Below are positions 16,947-26,692 of a stretch of DNA of 64,000 nt, piece by piece. The notes beneath the pieces are model-generated. The model searched no databases. It saw only the letters and a program-made list of their open reading frames with translations, and was not told the origin of the DNA. Position numbers and translations under genes: made by a program. Each line of letters begins with the position of its first letter. The first letter of the stretch is position 1. The stretch comes from Acidimicrobiia bacterium (GTDB lineage Bacteria > Actinomycetota > Acidimicrobiia > Acidimicrobiales > Poriferisodalaceae). The DNA is taken from NCBI GenBank assembly GCA_022821985.1, contig JAJECP010000018.1, forward strand, positions 1 to 64,000. Reading direction: 5' to 3'.

Positions 16947-18229
16947 GCTGGTGCCTCGCCTGCGGTCAGCTGGCTGTCGATGTCGCCGCTGGCCAGTCGC
17001 CACACGACGTCAGCGAGCAGATTCGCACCCGCCTCGATGTCCTCAGGTGCCGTGTATTCGGCCGGGTTGTGGCTGACCCCGTCGAAGCTGGGTACGAAGA
17101 TCATCGCTGTCGGGCAGACACGAGCCAGCATCTGTGCGTCGTGTCCTGCGCCAGACGGCATGCGACGGTGCGTCAGGCCCGCTTCGGTCGCGCAGCGCTC
17201 GACGAGGTCGATGACCGCTGGGTGGAATTCGACCGGTTCGAAGCGGGCGGTGCGCCGCATCGATGCGTCGAGGTGTTCCTCCTCCGCATTGCGACGCACG
17301 ATCTCGTCGAGTCGGGATTCCGCGTGCTGGAGCATCGGTTCGGAGGTGTTGCGCAAGTCGACGGTCATCACCGCCGAGCCGGCGATGACGTTGACCAGGT
17401 TCGGCACCAGCGAGATGGAGCCGACGGTGCCGACCTGCGAGTCGCCGATGTTGTGCGCCATATCGCGCACCTCGCCGGCGATGCGGCATGCAGCGAGCCC
17501 TGCGTCGCGCCGCAGCGGCATCGGCGTGGTGCCGGCGTGGTTCGACTGGCCGCCGAGCGTGACCTCGGTCCACGAGATGCCCTGCACGCCTTCCACCACG
17601 CCGATCTGGGTTTCGTGGAATTCCAGCACCGGGCCCTGCTCGATGTGCAGCTCCATGTAGGCGTAGGGCACTGTGCCAGGCACAGGCGCGGCACCGCGAT
17701 AACCGATGCGATCCAGCTCGTCGCCCACCGCGATGCCGTCGCGGTCGGTGATCTCCAGGGCTTCCTCGAGGGCCATGCCGCCCACGTAGGCGAGGCTGCC
17801 GAGCATGTCGGGCGCGAATCGGCTGCCTTCCTCGTCGGTGAAATAGGCCACCGACAGGGGGCGAGCCGGCATCTGACCGCTCGCCAGCACCGACTCGATG
17901 ACCTCCAGCCCGGCCAGCACGCCGAGATTGCCGTCGTAGCGGCCGCCGGTGGCCACCGTGTCGATGTGGCTGCCCATCATCACCGAGTCGGCAATGCGTC
18001 CCGGCTCCGTGCAGGCCACGACATTGCCCAGGCCGTCGATGGTGACATCGAGCCCCAGGTCTGCCATCCACGTGCCGACCAAGTCACGCCCGGCCCGGTC
18101 CTCGTCGGTGAGCGCAAGGCGGCAGTTGCCTTGCGTTCCCTCGATGGCACCGATCTGAGCGAGCTCGTCCAGGCGACGCATCAAGCGCTCACCGTCAATC
18201 TGCGGTGCCTCCCCGTTCGATTCGCTCAC
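16943..18229 (-). CDS. M20-family Zn hydrolase (carbamoylase/allantoate amidohydrolase type)
   Basis: A 428-residue amidase of the hydantoinase/carbamoylase branch of peptidase family M20. Metal-binding stretches are visible: MMGSHIDTVATGGRYDGNLG (His and Asp, about residue 90) and YFTDEEGSRFAP (Glu pair, about residue 130). ELHIEQGPVLE (about 200) and the late GAGHDAQMLA loop (about 370) are typical of N-carbamoyl-L-amino-acid hydrolase, beta-ureidopropionase or allantoate amidohydrolase. It is the first gene of a leftward operon with the D-carbamoylase-like nitrilase. The molybdenum hydroxylase lies 85 bases further on. Together they suggest breakdown of purine, pyrimidine or hydantoin nitrogen. 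The exact substrate is not decided by sequence. Confidence 0.87.
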   Translation of the reverse strand: MSESNGEAPQIDGERLMRRLDELAQIGAIEGTQGNCRLALTDEDRAGRDLVGTWMADLGLDVTIDGLGNVVACTEPGRIADSVMMGSHIDTVATGGRYDGNLGVLAGLEVIESVLASGQMPARPLSVAYFTDEEGSRFAPDMLGSLAYVGGMALEEALEITDRDGIAVGDELDRIGYRGAAPVPGTVPYAYMELHIEQGPVLEFHETQIGVVEGVQGISWTEVTLGGQSNHAGTTPMPLRRDAGLAACRIAGEVRDMAHNIGDSQVGTVGSISLVPNLVNVIAGSAVMTVDLRNTSEPMLQHAESRLDEIVRRNAEEEHLDASMRRTARFEPVEFHPAVIDLVERCATEAGLTHRRMPSGAGHDAQMLARVCPTAMIFVPSFDGVSHNPAEYTAPEDIEAGANLLADVVWRLASGDIDSQLTAGEAPA

Positions 18230-18435
18230 AGCGCCATTTTCTCACCACGCAACCGGTTTCGGCGGCCAGGTTCGACAGCGCTGCACAACGAGCCAGACCG
18301 ACCCTCGAAGCGCCCCGGGTCCTCATCGCCGGAAACCGGCTCGGTCACCGGTGAGACAGTGCCGTATATGTGCCATCGTCATGAGATGCTGAACGCAGAG
18401 CGGTTATTGTCCCGCTAGTTGCAGTTGCACCGTTT

Positions 18436-21400
18436 GTGCATTGCGATGTGGGAGGGCATGTGTCTCGTTGTCGTCGAGTAGTGCCGCACTGCCGGCTGGG
18501 GCGTGTGGTGCGTGCTGCGGCCTGTGTACTGCTCGCTGCGTCGCTACTCGCGCTGACCCCTTCACCCCAAGCGTCTGCGAACGTAGCGGAGGCCAAGCCC
18601 ACGCTGGCGGTAGCGCTGGGATCGTCGCTGCCCGATGTGGGCGTAGCGGCGTCGCTGGCCGCGGCCGGGGCTGTCGACGCGGTGATCTTCAGCGAGTCGC
18701 CCGGATCGCTCGGCAACGCAGCGGCACGGCTGGTGAGCTCACAGCAACCCGCCAAGGTGCTGATCGTGGGCGGAGCCTCCGCGGTCAGCGACGCTGTGGA
18801 GACCGAACTGCGGCGCATCGCTCAGGGAGTGACCTTCGAGCGGCTCGCAGGCACGAACCGCATTCACACCGCCGCCCTGGCCGCCAGCCGCGTGCTCTCC
18901 GAACTCGACGACGGCCGCGACCTGTCGGTCATCATCGCCAACGGCTGGTCATTGCCCGACGTGGGCGCTGCCGCCTCTGCGGTGGCCGCAGGACTCGCCG
19001 ACGCTGTGCTTTACACCGGCCGCGACTCGCTGGGAGACCACACTGCGCAGGCGCTGCGCCGTTTCGGGCCCTCCGACATCTTGATCTCGGGCGGATCCGC
19101 CGCGGTGAGCGCCACCACACAGACTGCCGCAAAGGTCGCCGCCAACGGCGCCAACGCACGCCGCATCGGCGGCGCCACGCGCACCCACACCGCAGCGCTC
19201 GTCGCCCAGAGCGCCTACCCCGACCCAAGCGCCACGCCCGACGCGATCATTCTCGCTGACGGCTGGTCGCTGCCCGACGTCGGCATCGCCGCATCGCTCG
19301 CAGCAGCGCTCGGCAACGCCGCCGTCATCTACACCACCGGCCGCGGCATCGATACTGCCAGCGCTGACTTCGTGGGCCTGCGACAGCCGACGGACCTGTA
19401 CTTCGTCGGTACCCAAGGCGACACAGCCGCCGCTACCAGCATCGGTCAGATCTTCCCCGCCAACAAGCTCACCGTCGTCACCAGCGCCACCGCATCCGCC
19501 TACATCGCACTCGGCCTGGAGCCGCCCGCCGAACTCGACACCCCATCCCACGACATCGCACGCGCCGAAGCTCAGATGGTGCAACTGGTGAACGGCTTGC
19601 GCACCAGCGTCGGCCTTCACACGCTCCAGCAGCACCCCAGCGTCGCGGCAGTGGCTCGGCGCTGGTCGGCGTCCATGCTGGAACGCGACGACTTCCGGCA
19701 CAACACTGCGTTCGCCTCCCAATACCCCGCCGGCAGTGTCGTGTCTGCGGAGAACATCGCGAAGGTGCCCTACGACGGAGACCTGCCCGCATCCGTCGCG
19801 GAGGCATTCCAAGGATTCTCCGACAGTCCCAGCCACTACGCCAACATGATCCACAGGGGCCTCGGCCACATCGGCGTCGGCATCGCCGTCGGCAACGGCT
19901 ATGTCTGGGTGACGCAGAACTTCGCGTGCTACCCGCCAGCCGGCAGCCCAGCTTGCACTGGCGGCTCAGGCGGCTCTACGGGTCAACCGGTGAGCACGTA
20001 CCCGAGCGGTTACAAATTCTGGAGCGTCACTGCGGGCGACAGGCACACCTGCGCGCTCTACGGGCGGTGGGAAGCCAGCTCGATCATCTGCTGGGGCGAC
20101 AGCAGCGACGGCAAGCTGAACGCCCCCGACGGAGACTTCACCGCCATCGCCGCCGGCTTCGACCACACCTGCGCCACACGCACCGACACGACGATCGCCT
20201 GCTGGGGCGCCGACGACGCTGATCAGTCCGCGGCGCCGAAACAGTCGGGATTCAGCTGGCGGGTGATCGGCGCGGGACACAAGCACGCGTGCGCCTTCGA
20301 TGGGAGTGCACCGACCTGCTGGGGAAGCGGGCGCGCGTCCCGGGCCTTCGAATCGCTTCCACTCACAGATCGAGGCGTCAGCGGCGGCGGTCAGCATTAC
20401 TGCGGGCTCATCCACCAGTATGAGATCGTCTGTGCCGGCGACAACAGCCATGGGCAGCTTGATGCGCCGAACGGCACCTATGACTTCATCGCTGCCGGCT
20501 CGGATCACTCGTGTGCGGTTCGGCACTGGCGGCCCTCCGAGACCGGTGCCGGCGACGGAGTAGACGGCAAGATCGTCTGCTGGGGCGCCAACAGTCACGG
20601 CCAACTCGATGTCCCCAACCCTGTCCCTGGTGCAAATGCTCGTGTGGCGGCCGGCGAGGCGCACTCGTGTGCTACCGGATGGTCCTTGGTGCAAGGCGTC
20701 CATCAGCCGATCACCTGTTGGGGATCGAATACCCACGGTCAGCTTCAGGTTCCGCCGGAAGCCGGCCGTCGCAGCTTCGTAGAGATCGGCGCCGGCTCTC
20801 GCCATACGTGCGCGATCGATGCAGTCGGCCACGGGATCGTGTGCTGGGGCGACAACGCGCACGGCCAGGCCGACGCTCCCGCACTCCCGCCACCGGCAGG
20901 CGGCACCGGCACGCCGGCAGATGGCGCAGTACTGGCTCACTCGGCGGAGTTTGCATCGCTCGTGCAGAACCTGACCCCTGCGGCGCCTCAACTGTCTGAG
21001 TTCGACACGACGATCGACGCGCCCGGCGGACCCTTCACACATGTGGTGCCTGGGCCGGCTTCAGTCTGCGGCCTGAGAGCAGATGGTTCCCTCGACTGCT
21101 GGTGGGACGACGGCGAATTGGTGACATCCGTGCCGTCCGGCAGCTTCTCGTCATTCGACGCCGACGGGCCCAGGGGATGCGCTATACGCCGGCTCGACGG
21201 CTCGCTCGTCTGCTGGGGGAGTGACGAACTCGACGACGCCAGCCCCACCGGCACCTTCCGCGAGGTTTCCGTCTCGCCCCTGCATGGGCGAATCGCATGC
21301 GCGATCCGGACGAACGGCAGGCTGGTGTGCTGGGACGGCAATCCCTGGGGCAGGGTCTCGAAGATCGTCGACCCCGTGAACCATGGCAACGGCGAGTATT

Positions 21401-22860
21401 CCGGCACCGCAACCTATGTCGACGTCAGCGTCGGCAACGAGACCGCATGTGCCGTTCGCGCAGACGGCACGCTCGACTGCTGGGGCTGGCTCATCTGGGG
21501 CAGCCAGCAACGCCCGGAACACCCCGACGAAGTACAAGCCGTCTCGGTGGGCCTCGAAGGCGACATCTGCGCGCTCAAGCGGGACGACTCCGTCGTCTGC
21601 ATCACTCACAACCCGCGTACCCCAGCAAATCCTGCCGCCTGGCGAGCTGAGTGGAAAGAAGCCCCGAAAGGCAGCTATCGCTCGGTGTCGGTGGGCACCG
21701 GTTACGCCTGCGCCGTCACCACTGCCGGTGCCGCTCGCTGCTGGCGTACCGACGAGGAACCCCGCTACGACGACTATCCGCGATCGACCTACGGCCGACA
21801 TCCGGAGAATTTCAGCCCGCCGAGCGGCACTTTCACCAGCGTCACCGCTTCTCGGGCAATCGTCAGGCCTCGAACCTGCGGCATTCGAGCGGACGGGTCC
21901 ATCACCTGCTGGGGCAGCGAGGGATCGGCCTCGGCAAGCTTGGATGCCACGGTCAAGTCATTCGCGTCTGGCGAAGACTTCGGTTGCGCCCTGCGTCACG
22001 ACGGCACGATTTCGTGCTGGGGCGCCAACTGGTTCGGCCAGACCGACGCTCCCGCTGGGAGCTTCACGTCAGTGTCGGCCGGGGAGTACCACGCATGCGC
22101 GATCCGAGCCGACAAGACCGTGGCATGTTGGGGACAAAACGTTGATGGGCGAACCAATGCGCCCAATGGAGCATTCGATCAGGTTGTGGCCGCTGCGTTC
22201 CATTCATGCGGGCTGCGCACTGACGGGACGGTGACGTGCTGGGGCAGCAACAATATCCACGCACTGAACGCGCCTACCGGCACGTTCACCAAGATTGTTG
22301 CAAACCGCTTTGCGGTTGACGGGCGTGGCTTTGACCTCGGGACCACCTGCGGGCTCAGAGCCGACGGGACGGTGACCTGCTGGGGCGGAACGTTCGAGGC
22401 CGGCCGTATCGGATCGGCCGCGTCCGGGTTGCCGGAGGCATCGTCCGCGACGCCGCTTGCCGACTTCGATCTGTCGCCGGGCTACTGGTGCGCAGTCCGC
22501 ACCGACGGCATCGTCCAGTGCGAAGGCTTCAACTGCGGGTCGCAGTTCTTCGCCCCTGCCCCTCAGCACCACTGCTACACCGACGAAAACAGTCGAGTGC
22601 TGTGCGAAGCACCTTCAGGTGATCCATTCGCGCACACAACCATCACTCGTTTCGGCGCCTGCGCCTCTACCGACGACGGCCGATGGACCTGCTTCGGCGA
22701 AGGCGTGCACGAGATCTGGCCGCCCGGCGGTGCACATGACATCTCACCACGCGGCAGCATGGGCTGCGCGAAGCGCCCCGACGGAACCTGGACCTGCAGC
22801 GGAACCCTGCGTCGAGCGGTATGGGATCCCTTCGACCGCGAGACCTACACGCTCCCCTGA
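18436..22860 (+). CDS. Secreted CWB2 - CAP - RCC1-like repeat protein
   Basis: A 1474-residue secreted protein. The N-terminus is basic and then hydrophobic (AACVLLAASLLAL), ending in a likely signal-peptidase site near SANVAEA. Residues about 55-350 hold three cell-wall-binding type 2 repeats, each with SLPDVG and a VGGASAVS- or SGGSAAVS-like turn. Residues about 370-500 form a CAP/SCP-PR1 domain (AENIAK, SPSHYANMIHRGLGHIGVG). From about 515 to the end are roughly 22 RCC1-like blades, most with a CALR...CWG-type pattern. It should sit on the cell wall and display a repeat surface, perhaps for adhesion or host contact. Three GTG codons (18436, 18448, 18460) could serve as start; a GGGAGGG run lies just before the last. 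No C-terminal anchor is seen. Confidence 0.85.
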   Translation: MHCDVGGHVSRCRRVVPHCRLGRVVRAAACVLLAASLLALTPSPQASANVAEAKPTLAVALGSSLPDVGVAASLAAAGAVDAVIFSESPGSLGNAAARLVSSQQPAKVLIVGGASAVSDAVETELRRIAQGVTFERLAGTNRIHTAALAASRVLSELDDGRDLSVIIANGWSLPDVGAAASAVAAGLADAVLYTGRDSLGDHTAQALRRFGPSDILISGGSAAVSATTQTAAKVAANGANARRIGGATRTHTAALVAQSAYPDPSATPDAIILADGWSLPDVGIAASLAAALGNAAVIYTTGRGIDTASADFVGLRQPTDLYFVGTQGDTAAATSIGQIFPANKLTVVTSATASAYIALGLEPPAELDTPSHDIARAEAQMVQLVNGLRTSVGLHTLQQHPSVAAVARRWSASMLERDDFRHNTAFASQYPAGSVVSAENIAKVPYDGDLPASVAEAFQGFSDSPSHYANMIHRGLGHIGVGIAVGNGYVWVTQNFACYPPAGSPACTGGSGGSTGQPVSTYPSGYKFWSVTAGDRHTCALYGRWEASSIICWGDSSDGKLNAPDGDFTAIAAGFDHTCATRTDTTIACWGADDADQSAAPKQSGFSWRVIGAGHKHACAFDGSAPTCWGSGRASRAFESLPLTDRGVSGGGQHYCGLIHQYEIVCAGDNSHGQLDAPNGTYDFIAAGSDHSCAVRHWRPSETGAGDGVDGKIVCWGANSHGQLDVPNPVPGANARVAAGEAHSCATGWSLVQGVHQPITCWGSNTHGQLQVPPEAGRRSFVEIGAGSRHTCAIDAVGHGIVCWGDNAHGQADAPALPPPAGGTGTPADGAVLAHSAEFASLVQNLTPAAPQLSEFDTTIDAPGGPFTHVVPGPASVCGLRADGSLDCWWDDGELVTSVPSGSFSSFDADGPRGCAIRRLDGSLVCWGSDELDDASPTGTFREVSVSPLHGRIACAIRTNGRLVCWDGNPWGRVSKIVDPVNHGNGEYSGTATYVDVSVGNETACAVRADGTLDCWGWLIWGSQQRPEHPDEVQAVSVGLEGDICALKRDDSVVCITHNPRTPANPAAWRAEWKEAPKGSYRSVSVGTGYACAVTTAGAARCWRTDEEPRYDDYPRSTYGRHPENFSPPSGTFTSVTASRAIVRPRTCGIRADGSITCWGSEGSASASLDATVKSFASGEDFGCALRHDGTISCWGANWFGQTDAPAGSFTSVSAGEYHACAIRADKTVACWGQNVDGRTNAPNGAFDQVVAAAFHSCGLRTDGTVTCWGSNNIHALNAPTGTFTKIVANRFAVDGRGFDLGTTCGLRADGTVTCWGGTFEAGRIGSAASGLPEASSATPLADFDLSPGYWCAVRTDGIVQCEGFNCGSQFFAPAPQHHCYTDENSRVLCEAPSGDPFAHTTITRFGACASTDDGRWTCFGEGVHEIWPPGGAHDISPRGSMGCAKRPDGTWTCSGTLRRAVWDPFDRETYTLP

Positions 22861-22990
22861 GTCCGAACGATCTGGCACGCCTTCATAGAACTCGGGTCGC
22901 CACAATCGCCCGAACGGCAATCTGCCCGCTTGTGAGATGCGCGCTGCAGCCAGTGCCGCAGGCGAGCGACTTGCAGAGCACCAAATTTGT

Positions 22991-23011
22991 GACATCTATA
23001 TATCCGATGTC
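22991..23011. promoter_or_regulatory. Candidate operator upstream of the toxin-antitoxin pair
   Basis: GACATC at 22991-22996 and GATGTC at 23006-23011 are exact inverted arms around an AT-rich 9-base centre. The site ends 12 bases before the first start codon of the pair. Toxin-antitoxin operons are commonly autorepressed at such sites, so an operator is the likely role; this is inferred from position and symmetry. Confidence 0.45.
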
Positions 23012-23017
23012 TAAACT

Positions 23018-23032
23018 GTCGGCATGCCCGAC
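23018..23032 (+). promoter_or_regulatory. Small hairpin around the antitoxin start codon
   Basis: GTCGG (23018-23022) and CCGAC (23028-23032) pair exactly, with the ATG at 23024-23026 in the 5-base loop. In the message this would place the start codon in a hairpin loop and could damp translation or favour the second ATG at 23033. It is short, so it may be coincidence. Confidence 0.3.
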
Positions 23033-23563
23033 ATGATCAGACCGAGGCGGGAACTGTGCGCTGCCGATTTCACTGGCGATGCCCATGCCGCCAAGTATCA
23101 CGGCGAGATGGGCCGGCATCCTGAGGCGTACCTGCGTCTGTTCTCGCTTCTCAATGACCCCGCGAACGAGCAGCGGTTGATCGACGCCGAGATGCACGGG
23201 CTGCCTGCGCTCTGCGGCGTGGCGCGCTTCATCGAGGCCGACCCGATCATCAAGGGGCTGATCTCGAACGGCACAACCGCCGTGCGCTCACGTCAGACCA
23301 TCGGTGTCGCTGTCAAACTCAAGATGGCGAAACTCGGGTGGCGCGGCACCGGCCGCAAGGGCGTGGTCAGGGGTGCCCGCCATTTCGCAAAGGCCGAGCA
23401 CTTCGTACGTCGAGAGACAACGAGCGTCGATGCCCCATCGCGGGCGCTCGCCGCGCTCGATGCCATCGCTGCCGTCGGCAGCGACGAGGAGCGCGAGGAG
23501 ACGGCTCAAATTCTGATGGATGCACTCGCCGACAGCCGGCGCGCCGAAGGACGTCCGTTCTGA
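23024..23563 (+). CDS. Hypothetical protein, putative antitoxin of a PIN-domain toxin
   Basis: A 179-residue basic protein without a family I can name. A helical middle (YLRLFSLLNDPANEQRL, about 36-52) precedes a Lys/Arg-rich segment (VKLKMAKLGWRGTGRKGVV, about 96-115). The C-terminal tail is acidic (SDEEREETAQILMDAL). A basic, DNA-binding-like core plus an acidic tail, and a stop one base before a PIN-domain toxin start, are the reasons for calling it an antitoxin. It is much longer than usual VapB-type antitoxins (70-90 residues). The start could be the ATG at 23024 or at 23033. Upstream DNA is AT-rich and carries an inverted repeat. Confidence 0.55.
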   Translation: MPDMIRPRRELCAADFTGDAHAAKYHGEMGRHPEAYLRLFSLLNDPANEQRLIDAEMHGLPALCGVARFIEADPIIKGLISNGTTAVRSRQTIGVAVKLKMAKLGWRGTGRKGVVRGARHFAKAEHFVRRETTSVDAPSRALAALDAIAAVGSDEEREETAQILMDALADSRRAEGRPF

Positions 23564-23564
23564 C

Positions 23565-24014
23565 ATGATCATCGTTCTCGACAGCGGCCCGCTCGGGCTG
23601 CTCAGCAACCCGACGCCACGAGGGTCCGGCCGCGACGCTTGGGAGTGGGTGCGGGCGCACGCGTCCGCCGGCGCCGACGTCGTGCTTCCCGAGATTGCCG
23701 ATTACGAGGTCCGACGTGAGCTGGTCCGTTCAGGACGGGCTGCTGGAGTTACCCGACTCGACGAGCTCTGCGCCGGCTTGAACTACGCGCCGCTGTCGAC
23801 GCCAGTCATGCGCGACGCAGCGTCACTGTGGGCCGAAGCACGTAATCGCGGGTACCCGACTGCACATCAAGCAGCGCTGGATGGCGACGTCCTGCTCGCA
23901 GCCCAAGCCCGCAGTGTGGCCACCGCAGACCCCGCCCGACTGGTCGTCGTCGCAACCACGAACGTCGCACACCTCGAGCGCTTCGTCGACGCCAAACACT
24001 GGACAGACATCTAG
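23565..24014 (+). CDS. PIN-domain protein, VapC-like toxin
   Basis: A 149-residue PIN-fold protein. The acidic site expected for a Mg-dependent RNase is visible: D6 in IIVLDSGPLG, a Glu in LPEIADYEVRREL (about residue 42), an Asp in AALDGDVLLAAQA (about 108), and the closing VATTNVAHLERF. PIN toxins cleave tRNA or rRNA and are held inactive by the partner antitoxin. The gene starts one base after the stop of the preceding gene. The frame is open 15 codons further upstream, but the ATG at 23565 gives the canonical PIN N-terminus. It converges with the PLP enzyme gene (15-base gap). The longer-than-usual partner is the odd feature. Confidence 0.78.
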   Translation: MIIVLDSGPLGLLSNPTPRGSGRDAWEWVRAHASAGADVVLPEIADYEVRRELVRSGRAAGVTRLDELCAGLNYAPLSTPVMRDAASLWAEARNRGYPTAHQAALDGDVLLAAQARSVATADPARLVVVATTNVAHLERFVDAKHWTDI

Positions 24015-24029
24015 TGTCGAACAGGCAAC

Positions 24030-25601
24030 TCACACGAACGTGGCGGCGACTTCGTCGTTGAGTTCGTTGATCATGTCGTCCCAGAGGCGGGGCAGCCCTC
24101 TCAGCGAATCCCAGAAGGCTTGGTCGCGGCGTGCCTCGAAGTCGTTCAAGGGGACACCCTGCTGCTCGACCCAGGTGTAATAGCCGAGATTGAAGATCCG
24201 GTCGCGACCCCGGTCGGACAGCACTTCGATGTGGGGGGCATCGTCGCTGTGGGCTTCGGGCGTCAGGTGACGCTCGATGATGCCGCGGGCGGCGCCGGCG
24301 TCGAAGCTGCCCCCATGGCGTTCTGCAAGGTGGCGTTCCCGCTCGGAGAAGTACATCTCGAAACCGTCGGTCGCCACTGTCATGACCACGTCGTCGGGCC
24401 CGAGACCCAGCTCGTTGGCCGCACGGGCTGCGGCGAGGGAATTGCAGATCGACGAGTAGCCGAAATGCCCGAGTTCGTCGAGCACCCACGATGCTGCACC
24501 CAAGTGTTCGCGCAGGGCGTCCCGGCCCGCTTCGGTGTTGAACACCAGCCCGAGCCCGTCGGTCGCATGGTCGCTGACGCCGACGATCACATCGGTATTC
24601 ATGACGTTGTGGATGAGCGGGATGTGCTTGTCGCCGATGCCCTGAATGTTGTGCTCGCCGTAGCCGTTGTAGAGCATGGTCGGGCATTCGAGTGCCTCGA
24701 CCGCCACGATCTGGGTGCCGTGGGCATCCTTGAGCCGGTCGCCTGCGCCGAGCGTGCCCGCGGAGCCGCTCGCAGCCACGAACGCGGCCAGGTTCAGCTC
24801 ACTGCCTCTGGCCGCTTGCTGTTGCAGGTGCTCGAACACCGCCAGGAGCGCGGCGCCGGTGACCTCGTAGTGCCCGATGTGGTTCGAGAACTCGCTGAAC
24901 TGGTTCAGGATGAAGTTGCCGGGATCCTGGGACAGTTCTGCGCAGGCGTCGTAGATCTCCTTGACGTTGCTCTCCGAGCCGGGGGTGCGGATCACGTCTG
25001 CAGGGTCGGCGATCCAACGCTCCAGCCACTCGAAGCGCTCACGACTCATGTTCTCGGGCAGCACGGCCACCCCGCGGCACGCCATGATCCGGCTGATCGC
25101 CACGCCGCCACGTGCGTAGTTGCCGGTGGACGGCCACACCGCCCGGTGCCGGGTGGGGTCGAATTGGCCAGAGACCACCCTTGGCGCCAGGCAGGAATAC
25201 GCAGCCAGCACCTTGTGCGCGCCGATCATGGGGAACCGGTTGCCGAACAGCACCACGACCTTCGCCGGCGTGCCGGTCAGCTCGCTCGGTAGCACCACAT
25301 GCTCGGGCACGTCGGTCCGCCCGCTGGCTCCGTCGTTGAACCAGTGCACCCGGAACAGGTTCAGCGGATCGGCAAAATCGGGATCGACGTCAGCAAGCGC
25401 GGTGCCCACGTCGGGGTCGATGAGCGTCGGATCGGCCAGCTCGGCGAAGGTCGGCAGCCGGATGCCCTGCTCCCGGAACCGCTCCACCACATGTGCCCGG
25501 CCTTGCGGATCGGTGACCTCTGTGGCGAGCTGGGCCGTGTAGCTGGCGGGAAATGCCTCAGCAACAGCGGGGGCCCGATTGGACGCAGTGTGGTTGGCCA
25601 T
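24030..25601 (-). CDS. PLP-dependent fold-type II enzyme (cysteine synthase/threonine synthase-like)
   Basis: A 523-residue PLP enzyme of the tryptophan-synthase-beta superfamily, longer than cysteine synthases (about 310) because of extended ends. The PLP lysine is likely K130 in [28 protein letters not shown] provides the substrate/phosphate loop, and [14 protein letters not shown] near residue 265 resembles the glycine-rich PLP-phosphate cradle. The C-terminal quarter (from about 430) is rich in acidic and aromatic residues and matches nothing I recognise. It diverges from an LLM oxidoreductase gene over 83 bases. The reaction, whether beta-replacement, elimination or dehydration, cannot be assigned. 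Confidence 0.75.
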   Translation of the reverse strand: MANHTASNRAPAVAEAFPASYTAQLATEVTDPQGRAHVVERFREQGIRLPTFAELADPTLIDPDVGTALADVDPDFADPLNLFRVHWFNDGASGRTDVPEHVVLPSELTGTPAKVVVLFGNRFPMIGAHKVLAAYSCLAPRVVSGQFDPTRHRAVWPSTGNYARGGVAISRIMACRGVAVLPENMSRERFEWLERWIADPADVIRTPGSESNVKEIYDACAELSQDPGNFILNQFSEFSNHIGHYEVTGAALLAVFEHLQQQAARGSELNLAAFVAASGSAGTLGAGDRLKDAHGTQIVAVEALECPTMLYNGYGEHNIQGIGDKHIPLIHNVMNTDVIVGVSDHATDGLGLVFNTEAGRDALREHLGAASWVLDELGHFGYSSICNSLAAARAANELGLGPDDVVMTVATDGFEMYFSERERHLAERHGGSFDAGAARGIIERHLTPEAHSDDAPHIEVLSDRGRDRIFNLGYYTWVEQQGVPLNDFEARRDQAFWDSLRGLPRLWDDMINELNDEVAATFV

Positions 25602-25684
25602 ACCGAACCGAGGCTATGTTCCGCGAGCGGCGCACTGATGCGCGCGGGGCGACGCCGGCAAAGCGCACGGGAGGACGTGAACCG

Positions 25685-26680
25685 ATGACAACAGCACGAA
25701 ATGCGCTGTACCTGCAGGACGCTCACACCATCACCGAGGCGATGGGCTTCACGCAGTATGCGGAGGAACGCGGCTTCGAGGCCGTCTGGCAAGCCGACTC
25801 ACGGCTCGTGCGCGAGGCCAGCGTGCCTATGGCCGCCTTCGCTGCCACGACGTCGCGCATCAAGGTGGGCGCAGGCGTCATCGACATCTGGTCCCGCAAC
25901 CCGGCTCGCCTGGCATCGATGTTCTCCACGCTCGACGACCTCGCGCCGGGCCGCATCATCTGCGGGCTCGGCGCCTGGTGGGACCCATTGGCCGCCAAAG
26001 TCGGCATCAGCCGTGCCCGGCCGCTGGGAGCAATGCGCGAGATCACCACGGTGGTGCGGGCGTTGCTCGCCAACGAGAACGTCACCTTCCACGGCGACCA
26101 CGTCCACCTCGACGACGTCGAGCTCGACTACGTGTACCAGGAGCGGCGGCCGAAGGACGTGCCGATCTACATCGGTGCGACGGGCATGAAGATGATGGAG
26201 CTGACCGGCGAGATCGCCGACGGCGTCGTGCTCAACTACCTGGTCTCGCCCGACTACAACAGCCGGGCCATGGACGCTCTCGACCGCGGTGCCTCCGCTG
26301 CCGGGCGAAGCGTCGACGACTTGGACCGGCCGCAGCTCGTGGTGTGCTCGGTGCATGAGGACCGGGGCACGGCGCTCGACATGGCCCGCAACATGGTCAC
26401 CCAGTACCTGGGCCAGCAGCCGCACATCATGAAGGCGTCGGGCGTGCCTGATTCGCTGCTGGACGAGGTGGGCAAGGTGCTCACCTGGCCTGCCACCGCC
26501 GAACAGGTCGAGGCCGCATCACGCCTGGTGCCCGACGACATCGTGCAAATGCTCACTGCCTCAGGCACGCCCGCAGAGGCCCGTGAAGCGGTCGAGGGCT
26601 ACCTCGCCACCGGCGCCACCTGCCCGATCCTGTACCCGCTGGGCGACGTACACGCCATGATCGACGCATTCGCTGCCTGA
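25685..26680 (+). CDS. LLM-class oxidoreductase, F420-dependent reductase-like
   Basis: A 331-residue luciferase-like TIM-barrel enzyme resembling 5,10-methylenetetrahydromethanopterin-reductase relatives. Signatures are [54 protein letters not shown] and [21 protein letters not shown]. The ATG at 25685 follows GGGAGGACGTGA; the frame is open upstream but crosses the start of the divergent PLP enzyme gene. The 3' end converges with a phosphotransferase gene (12-base gap). In actinobacteria such enzymes often use F420; the substrate is unknown. Confidence 0.85.
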   Translation: MTTARNALYLQDAHTITEAMGFTQYAEERGFEAVWQADSRLVREASVPMAAFAATTSRIKVGAGVIDIWSRNPARLASMFSTLDDLAPGRIICGLGAWWDPLAAKVGISRARPLGAMREITTVVRALLANENVTFHGDHVHLDDVELDYVYQERRPKDVPIYIGATGMKMMELTGEIADGVVLNYLVSPDYNSRAMDALDRGASAAGRSVDDLDRPQLVVCSVHEDRGTALDMARNMVTQYLGQQPHIMKASGVPDSLLDEVGKVLTWPATAEQVEAASRLVPDDIVQMLTASGTPAEAREAVEGYLATGATCPILYPLGDVHAMIDAFAA

Positions 26681-26692
26681 GCCCGGGTCCGT

